Shown here: positions 59,610 through 64,000 of the stretch, piece by piece
Numbering within the stretch: the stretch's first letter is position 1
How the letters are laid out: the number at the start of each line of letters is the position of its first letter
Source: Arthrobacter sp. TPD3018
GTDB lineage: Bacteria > Pseudomonadota > Alphaproteobacteria > Sphingomonadales > Sphingomonadaceae
Direction of reading: 5' to 3'
Assembly: GCA_003075315.1 (NCBI GenBank)
Contig: QDFQ01000001.1
Coordinates: 1-64,000 of the forward strand
Length of the DNA stretch: 64,000 bases
Translations under genes and position numbers: made by a program
Notes under the pieces: generated by a model
Told to the model about the DNA's origin: nothing
What the model saw: the letters and a program-made list of their open reading frames with translations, nothing else
Databases searched by the model: none

Positions 59610-60276
59610 CACGATCCCACTCCACACGCCAGCGCTGCCCCGCGGGGCCGCCACGCCGGCGCACACATTCGACGTCGAAAGCGGGCAGGCCCGGCGCGCC
59701 CTCGCCCAGACCCTGATCCAGCGCGGTCGAGGGCACGGCGGCAACGCTCCACCGCGTCGCAGCGGCGCTCGCCACCGGTTCCGCGCCGATCCGCAGCGAC
59801 AACAATGTGACGCCCGATGCCTCCGCCGCGAGCATCAGCCGCCGCGTCGCGGTAAGGTCCAGCCCCGGCATCGGCCCGACGCTTTCGACCAGGACCATGC
59901 CCAGCCCCCCACAGCGCGCCGCATCCGCCGCCGCGCGCAGCAGCGCCGATTCGTCGGCGACAACGACGAGCAGCACCGAATCGGCCGCCAGGCCCAGTTC
60001 GGCGAGGCCGCTCGCATGCAGCCGGCCCTGCGCGCGCTCCCCTGCCTCGGTCCGCAGCCACAGCAGCGGCACCGCCCCGGCAGCGAGAGCCAACGCCAGA
60101 CCGAACCCCGCGGCGCTCGCCCCATCTTCGCCCTCCAGCGCATAGATTTCATGGAGTTGCGCGCGCGCCAGCCCTTCCTGTCGCCAGGCATCGACCGGTG
60201 CCGCCGCCGCTTGCGCAGCCCCGCCAGCGGCGGCAAGGCCACGCAGACGGGCGAGCAAGGCGGACGAGTCGGACAT
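59506..60276 (-). CDS. imuA: SOS mutagenesis protein ImuA
   Basis: A 256-residue RecA-like protein without the Walker A of RecA. It has the HEIYALEGEDGASAAGFGLALALAAG start and the WSVAAVPS core, and ends in a basic Arg-rich tail that overlaps imuB. ImuA helps the ImuB-DnaE2 complex mutate and bypass lesions. A LexA box lies five bases before the ATG. It is the first gene of the imuA-imuB-dnaE2 unit. Confidence 0.9.
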   Translation of the reverse strand: MSDSSALLARLRGLAAAGGAAQAAAAPVDAWRQEGLARAQLHEIYALEGEDGASAAGFGLALALAAGAVPLLWLRTEAGERAQGRLHASGLAELGLAADSVLLVVVADESALLRAAADAARCGGLGMVLVESVGPMPGLDLTATRRLMLAAEASGVTLLSLRIGAEPVASAAATRWSVAAVPSTALDQGLGEGAPGLPAFDVECVRRRGGPAGQRWRVEWDRDAKSFRDAPLSGAGLSVAPDRAAARHPAASVRRR

Positions 60277-60280
60277 ATAT

Positions 60281-60295
60281 GTTCTTGTAATGTTC
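60281..60295. promoter_or_regulatory. LexA-binding (SOS) box
   Basis: GTTC (60281-60284), seven bases, GTTC (60292-60295): read on the minus strand as GAAC-N7-GAAC, the direct-repeat LexA box of Alphaproteobacteria. It lies only five bases upstream of the imuA start, so LexA would block this promoter until DNA damage. The closeness suggests a leaderless imuA mRNA or an actual start further in. Confidence 0.88.
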
Positions 60296-60347
60296 CGGAC
60301 ATCGAGTCGCCAAGTCGAAATCGTGTGCGAAAATCACAAGATGGGGC

Positions 60348-60376
60348 TTGCGGCCCTGCGCAGTCGCCGCTAGTGG
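60348..60376 (+). promoter_or_regulatory. Candidate promoter of the tRNA-Gly gene
   Basis: TTGCGG (60348-60353), a 17-base spacer and TAGTGG (60371-60376) end about 50 bases before the tRNA. It has the same spacing and a similar -10 to the rRNA promoter proposed at 477-505. Confidence 0.4.
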
Positions 60377-60428
60377 ACGCGCCTCACCCAGCCGGTGGCT
60401 CCAACGAGCAGCCGGCACAGGCGCCAGA

Positions 60429-60503
60429 GCGGGCGTAGCTCAGGGGTAGAGCACAACCTTGCCAAGGTTGGGGTCGAGGGTTCGAATCCCTTCGCCCGCT
60501 CCA
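60429..60503 (+). tRNA. tRNA-Gly (anticodon GCC)
   Basis: A complete cloverleaf: the acceptor stem GCGGGCG pairs with CGCCCGC (60493-60499), a discriminator U, and encoded CCA (60501-60503). The D arm is GCTCAGGGGTAGAGC. The anticodon arm CAACC-TTGCCAA-GGTTG puts GCC at 60461-60463, so it reads GGC and GGU. The T arm is GAGGGTTCGAATCCCTT. Confidence 0.98.
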
Positions 60504-60737
60504 GTCTACTTAAAGACTTGCAGGCCATGCCGAGGGTGTCGGCAAAAAACACCTTATCATATCCCACTGACGGTTGCGCAAATTCCAACCGGACGTCCCG
60601 CTGGCATGTTCTGCCAGACGGCATCGTAGCCGCGGAAGGCTCGCCCGGGCTGCTGACGAACCCAGCTTGGCGGCCATTCACGCGCTCCTTCACCCGGCGC
60701 AATGCGCTGAACCCCGCGATGGTCGCGCGCGTGATGC
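60504..60737. other. Gene-free stretch after tRNA-Gly
   Basis: I see no intact gene, terminator with U-run, or second copy of the tRNA 3' end here. The reading frames in it are short, and the minus-strand frame reaching into the tRNA is an antisense artefact. Part of it may be decayed sequence belonging to the MFS remnant that follows. Confidence 0.5.
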
Positions 60738-60879
60738 GGACCGCGCGTCCGGGGCCGGCGGCGCAGCAATCGACCATGGCTATGGCCTGACGGCACCGCT
60801 GTGGGTGGGCGTGGCTCTCGCGATTCTCTGCCTCATGAGCCTCGTGCCCGAACGCTTTGATCGATCATCGCCATCGTGA
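60738..60879 (+). pseudogene. C-terminal remnant of an MFS transporter gene
   Basis: The frame ending at 60879 reads GAGGAAIDHGYGLTAPLWVG then VALAILCLMSLVPERFD. This looks like the loop and last transmembrane helix that close many DHA1-type MFS drug exporters. Nothing upstream in any frame continues the transporter, so about 350 residues are missing. It lies just behind tRNA-Gly and converges with the lysR gene. Relation to the intact MFS gene at 61962 is doubtful, as that protein is of the 14-helix type. Confidence 0.5.
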
Positions 60880-60896
60880 CGCGACACGTCGACCCG

Positions 60897-61778
60897 TCAG
60901 TCCGGGATCGCCCGTCGACCCTGTATCCCGTTACTCGCGCGGCGATGCTCCCGGAACGCGGCGGTGATCGCCCGCAGCGTCTCCTTCGTCTTCGGGTCCG
61001 ACAGCGACGAATGCAGGACGATCGACAGCGATGGCAGCGGCGGCAGGCCGAGCGCATCGCCAACGTCGATCACGTCGGCGGGGGCGAGCCGGCGCGGGAA
61101 GGCGGATACCCCGAGCCCGGCGGACAAGGCCGCCGCGATCGCAGACGTGCCGCCGACGAAGACCTCCTCCCACGCGACCGATGCCCTGTCGAGCAGCTTG
61201 GTCGCGACATCCCGCACGGAGCAGCACGGCGACATCGCCGCAAGCCGCAGCGGCTCGCCGGCACGATGCTCGAACGCCGGAGAGGCGAACCAGCCGAAAT
61301 GCTCCGGCCCGAGGATTTCGCCATCGCGGCGGTCGTCGTCGCTGCGGATGATGACCGCATCGAACCGGCCGCTTTCGAAGCCGTCGAGCAGTGCGCGCGA
61401 ATTGTCGATCAGCACCTCCACGGTCAGCGCCGGGTCGAGCGACTTCAGCCTGGCCAGCAGTGTCGGAACCTCCGGCCCCATGACATGACCCGCGATACCG
61501 AGCCGAAAGCGGCGGCGGGTGGCGGTCAGTCCGGCGAGCGCGCGCTCATGCGCGTCGAGGAACTCGCGCGCGGACTGGATGAAGACCTCGCCCTGTGCCG
61601 ACAGGCGGACCTGCCGCGGCGTGCGTTCGATGAGCCGCGTGCCCAGCCGGTCCTCCAGCCGCTTCAATTTGACGCTGACCGCGCCCTGCGTGGTCCCCAG
61701 CATGTCGGCGGCGCGGGTGAAACTGCGATGGTCCGCGACCATGAGAAACGCACGGACCGCGTCGACTTCCAGCGTCAT
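60897..61778 (-). CDS. LysR family transcription regulator
   Basis: A 293-residue regulator. The N-terminal winged helix-turn-helix (about 4-62) reads VDAVRAFLMVADHRSFTRAA then TTQGAVSVKLKRLEDRLGT. The effector-binding domain fills residues 90-290. The start at ATG 61778 gives the standard length; an earlier in-frame start at 61823 would include 15 residues that overlap the probable operator. It diverges from the MFS exporter gene at 61962 and probably controls it; the inducer is unknown. Confidence 0.92.
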   Translation of the reverse strand: MTLEVDAVRAFLMVADHRSFTRAADMLGTTQGAVSVKLKRLEDRLGTRLIERTPRQVRLSAQGEVFIQSAREFLDAHERALAGLTATRRRFRLGIAGHVMGPEVPTLLARLKSLDPALTVEVLIDNSRALLDGFESGRFDAVIIRSDDDRRDGEILGPEHFGWFASPAFEHRAGEPLRLAAMSPCCSVRDVATKLLDRASVAWEEVFVGGTSAIAAALSAGLGVSAFPRRLAPADVIDVGDALGLPPLPSLSIVLHSSLSDPKTKETLRAITAAFREHRRASNGIQGRRAIPD

Positions 61779-61825
61779 GTCCGCGAACCATCCCGTTTTG
61801 TTGTCACTGATATGACCTGCCATCC

Positions 61826-61844
61826 GGTTGTTCGATAATCAACC
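61826..61844. promoter_or_regulatory. Inverted repeat, candidate LysR operator
   Basis: GGTTG (61826-61830) and CAACC (61840-61844) are inverted copies around nine bases, and the dyad contains T-N11-A spacing, as LysR-type regulators prefer. It lies between the divergent lysR and MFS genes, 48 bases from the lysR start. Confidence 0.5.
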
Positions 61845-61961
61845 AGCCGTCACTTTGCCGACGATGACGACCAGGATCGGCAAGGCCATCGACCACGAGC
61901 GTGAGACAGCGCGCTCCCGCATCGAGGCGCCCTGTGCCGATCGCAGCAGCAGGGCCGCACC

Positions 61962-63500
61962 ATGAACGCTACCGCAGCCACCCGAAACCGCGCCGCGCTC
62001 GCGGCCGTCTGTCTCTCCGCGCTCATGCTCGGGCTGGAGATATCCAGCATTCCGAGCATCCTGCCCACGCTGGAGCAGGTCCTGCCGGCCGACTTCCGCC
62101 AGCTCCAGTGGATCATGAATGCCTATACGATCGCGATGACGACGTGCCTGATGGCGGCGGGCGCGCTGGCCGACCGGTTTGGGCGCAAGCGCATCTTCCT
62201 GGGCGGCATCGTCGTGTTCGGTCTTGCTTCCCTCGCTTGCGGCCTGGCCACCAGCGCCCCGATGCTGATCGCCGCGCGCTTCCTGCAAGGGGCGAGCGGC
62301 GCGGCGATGCTGGCCTGTCAGATCGCCGTACTGTCACACCAGTTTCGTGATGGACCGGAGCGCGGCACGGCGTTCGGCTGGTGGGGCGTCATCTTCGGGA
62401 TCGGCCTGGGCTTCGGTCCGCTGGTCGGCGGGCTGACGGTCGCCGTCGCGAGTTGGCAGTGGGTGTTCCTCGTCCATGTGGCGCTGGCGCTGCTCACGCT
62501 CGCGCTGGCCCGAACGGGCGTGGTCGAATCCTCCGATCCCCATGCCGTGCGGATCGACCTGCCGGGCATAGCGACCTTGTCGCTCGCCGTATTCTGCCTC
62601 GTCTACTTCATCACGCAGGGGCAAGGACTGGGCGCCGATCGCCTCGGCATCGTGCTTGCCGGCGTCGGCGGGATCAGCTTTCTCACCTTCATCGTCGTAG
62701 AGCTGCGCGCCGCGCGGCCGATGTTCGATTTCGGCGCCTTCCGCACCCGCGCCTTCTCCGGCGCGCTGCTCGGATCGGCGGGGATGAACTTCAGCTTCTG
62801 GCCGTTCGTGATCTACCTGCCGATCTATTGCCAGGCGGTGCTGGGGCTGAACAGCGTGACGGCGGGGCTGGCGCTTTTAGCCTATACGTTGCCGACATTG
62901 GTCGTGCCGCCCTTCGCCGAGCGGATGCTGGCCAAGCGCGGCGCGGCCTTCGTCATTCCGACGGGGCTCTTCACCATCGGACTCGGCTTCGTCCTGATGT
63001 GGTTCGCAGCGAGGAGCGGCAACGCGAGCGCGTGGCCGATGCTGCCCGGTTGCGTCGTCGCAGGGGTCGGGCTCGGCCTGACCAACACCCCCGTCACCAA
63101 CACCGCGACCGGGGCGCTGCCCCCGGAGCGCGCAGGGATGGCGTCGGGCATGGACATGAGCGCGCGGATGATCTCGCTGGCGATCAACATCGCGCTGATG
63201 GGCTTCATCCTGCTCGAAGGTATCCGCACCAGGCTGGGCGAAGACGCGCTGCGGGTCGAGCCCGGCGCCCTCGCCCGACTGTCCGAGACGATCGCCGCCG
63301 GCAATCTGTCGGGCGTCAACGCTAGCATCGGTCTCGCCACCGCCCGGGCGGCACTGGTGCAGGGCTTCGGCGGGGTGATGCTCTACGGAGCGGCCTGCGC
63401 CCTGGGCCTGTCGGTGCTGAGCTTGCTCGTCTTCGGCCGCCGCAAGGCGACGATCGGCGATGCAGACGATGCCCCCCATCCCTCCCAAGTCGCCCCTTGA
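61962..63500 (+). CDS. MFS transporter, DHA2 (EmrB/QacA) family
   Basis: A 512-residue inner-membrane transporter with about 14 hydrophobic segments. The family motif between helices 2 and 3 is GALADRFGRKR. Motif C-like GLGFGPLVGGL lies in helix 5, typical of drug/H+ antiporters. The first helix reads SALMLGLEISSIPSILPTLEQ, where DHA2 proteins usually show a D-x-T/V motif. Drugs or other toxic compounds are the expected cargo. It is divergent from the LysR regulator gene. Confidence 0.92.
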   Translation: MNATAATRNRAALAAVCLSALMLGLEISSIPSILPTLEQVLPADFRQLQWIMNAYTIAMTTCLMAAGALADRFGRKRIFLGGIVVFGLASLACGLATSAPMLIAARFLQGASGAAMLACQIAVLSHQFRDGPERGTAFGWWGVIFGIGLGFGPLVGGLTVAVASWQWVFLVHVALALLTLALARTGVVESSDPHAVRIDLPGIATLSLAVFCLVYFITQGQGLGADRLGIVLAGVGGISFLTFIVVELRAARPMFDFGAFRTRAFSGALLGSAGMNFSFWPFVIYLPIYCQAVLGLNSVTAGLALLAYTLPTLVVPPFAERMLAKRGAAFVIPTGLFTIGLGFVLMWFAARSGNASAWPMLPGCVVAGVGLGLTNTPVTNTATGALPPERAGMASGMDMSARMISLAINIALMGFILLEGIRTRLGEDALRVEPGALARLSETIAAGNLSGVNASIGLATARAALVQGFGGVMLYGAACALGLSVLSLLVFGRRKATIGDADDAPHPSQVAP

Positions 63501-63534
63501 GTCCCCGCCCGCTCTCCCCCAACACTCCCGGCCG

Positions 63535-64000
63535 ATGACCCGCTACGACCGCCGCTTCTGGTTTCTCGCCGCCGGCCTTGCGGCGACGTCGGGATATGTC
63601 GATGCGATCGGGTTCCTGCGGCTCGGCGGGTTCTTCGTGTCGTTCATGAGCGGGAATTCGACGCGATTCGCGGTCGGTGCAGTGACGGATGTCCATGTCG
63701 CGTATGTTGCCGGCGCGTTGATCGCGGGCTTTGCGGCCGGCGTGGCGGGCGGGACATGGCTGTCGCTGCGGCACGGGGGTGGGCGCCTGCCCGTCTCGCT
63801 GCTGCTGATGGGCGCGCTGCTGGCGCTTGCCGCGGCGAGCGACGGACGATCGCCCGCAATGGCGACCAGCCTGATGATGGCGGCGGCGATGGGCGCGGCG
63901 AACACCATCTTCCAACGCGATGGCGAGGTGAGCATCGGCGTCACCTATATGACCGGCACGCTGGTGAAATGCGTGCAACGGCTGACCGCGGCGCTGATGG
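63535..64000 (+). CDS. DUF1275 (YoaK) family membrane protein, cut by window end
   Basis: The first 155 codons of a membrane protein, open to the window edge. It begins MTRYDRRFWFLAAGLAATSG, then YVDAIGFLRLGGFFVSFMSG with NSTRF, the hallmark of DUF1275, and later NTIFQRDGEVSIGVTYMTGT. About four hydrophobic segments are visible; the full protein should have six. Function is unknown. It starts 35 bases after the MFS gene on the same strand and may share its transcript. Confidence 0.9.
   Translation, partial: MTRYDRRFWFLAAGLAATSGYVDAIGFLRLGGFFVSFMSGNSTRFAVGAVTDVHVAYVAGALIAGFAAGVAGGTWLSLRHGGGRLPVSLLLMGALLALAAASDGRSPAMATSLMMAAAMGAANTIFQRDGEVSIGVTYMTGTLVKCVQRLTAALM

Noticed and set aside
60370..60777. 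A 135-codon minus-strand frame crossing the tRNA-Gly gene (…AKGFEPSTPTLARLC…)
   Set aside because: This peptide is the well-known translation of the antisense strand of a tRNA and turns up as a spurious gene in many annotations.

Overview
The window looks like chromosomal DNA of a sphingomonad (Alphaproteobacteria, Sphingomonas-type). The signs are a 16S rRNA 5' end, high GC, a complete ybgC-tolQRAB-pal cluster, an imuA-imuB-dnaE2 cassette behind an alphaproteobacterial LexA box (GAAC-N7-GAAC), a CarD/fdxA/S4/Suv3-like helicase neighbourhood, and families common in sphingomonads (DUF4167, DUF1345, DUF6624, DUF2807, DUF1800/DUF1501). Coding density is high, and many neighbours are joined by 4-base ATGA or 1-base overlaps. 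No CRISPR array, prophage or intact insertion sequence was seen.

Layout. 1-0.6 kb: start of an rRNA operon running leftwards, with a candidate promoter and boxA. 0.6-11 kb: O-antigen-type flippase, CBS protein, DUF4167 protein, prfA-prmC, hisS, DUF1345 protein, M61 peptidase, pyrophosphatase. 11-19 kb: an overlapping vapB-vapC-EamA-GNAT chain, ispG, an acyltransferase/isoaspartyl-peptidase pair, DUF6624 protein, S1/P1 nuclease. 19-25 kb: SPFH/ribbon-helix-helix operon with a broken third gene, then Tol-Pal. 25-36 kb: unknown lipoprotein, nitronate monooxygenase, aspartate kinase, ubiG, and a run of glycan or envelope genes (PMT-like transferase, DUF2334 deacetylase, two glycosyltransferases, DUF2141, a membrane protein). 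36-43 kb: AI-2E transporter, the pyrE-pdxJ-acpS-lepB chain, cytochrome aa3 oxidase subunits II and I. 43-49 kb: exported DUF1800/DUF1501 pair, three tandem DUF2807 paralogues, carD. 49-60 kb: fdxA, S4 protein, Suv3-like helicase, Trm112/Lon-N/thioredoxin chain, SOS mutagenesis cassette. 60-64 kb: tRNA-Gly(GCC), an MFS gene remnant, a divergent LysR/MFS efflux pair and a DUF1275 protein cut by the window edge.

Most spaces between genes hold palindromic repeats of three or four families. The commonest is two facing hairpins with outer ends gtcaYCCC and GGGRtgac, 77-108 bases long in total. These repeats, three AT-rich dyads that look like operators, and several short genes of unknown role are the least explained parts of the window. 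Most of the remainder is housekeeping metabolism, translation, respiration and envelope maintenance. No clearly new defence or mobile system is evident. The best candidates for undescribed biology are the DUF2807 triplet with its dyads, the SPFH/RHH operon and the DUF1800/DUF1501 export pair.
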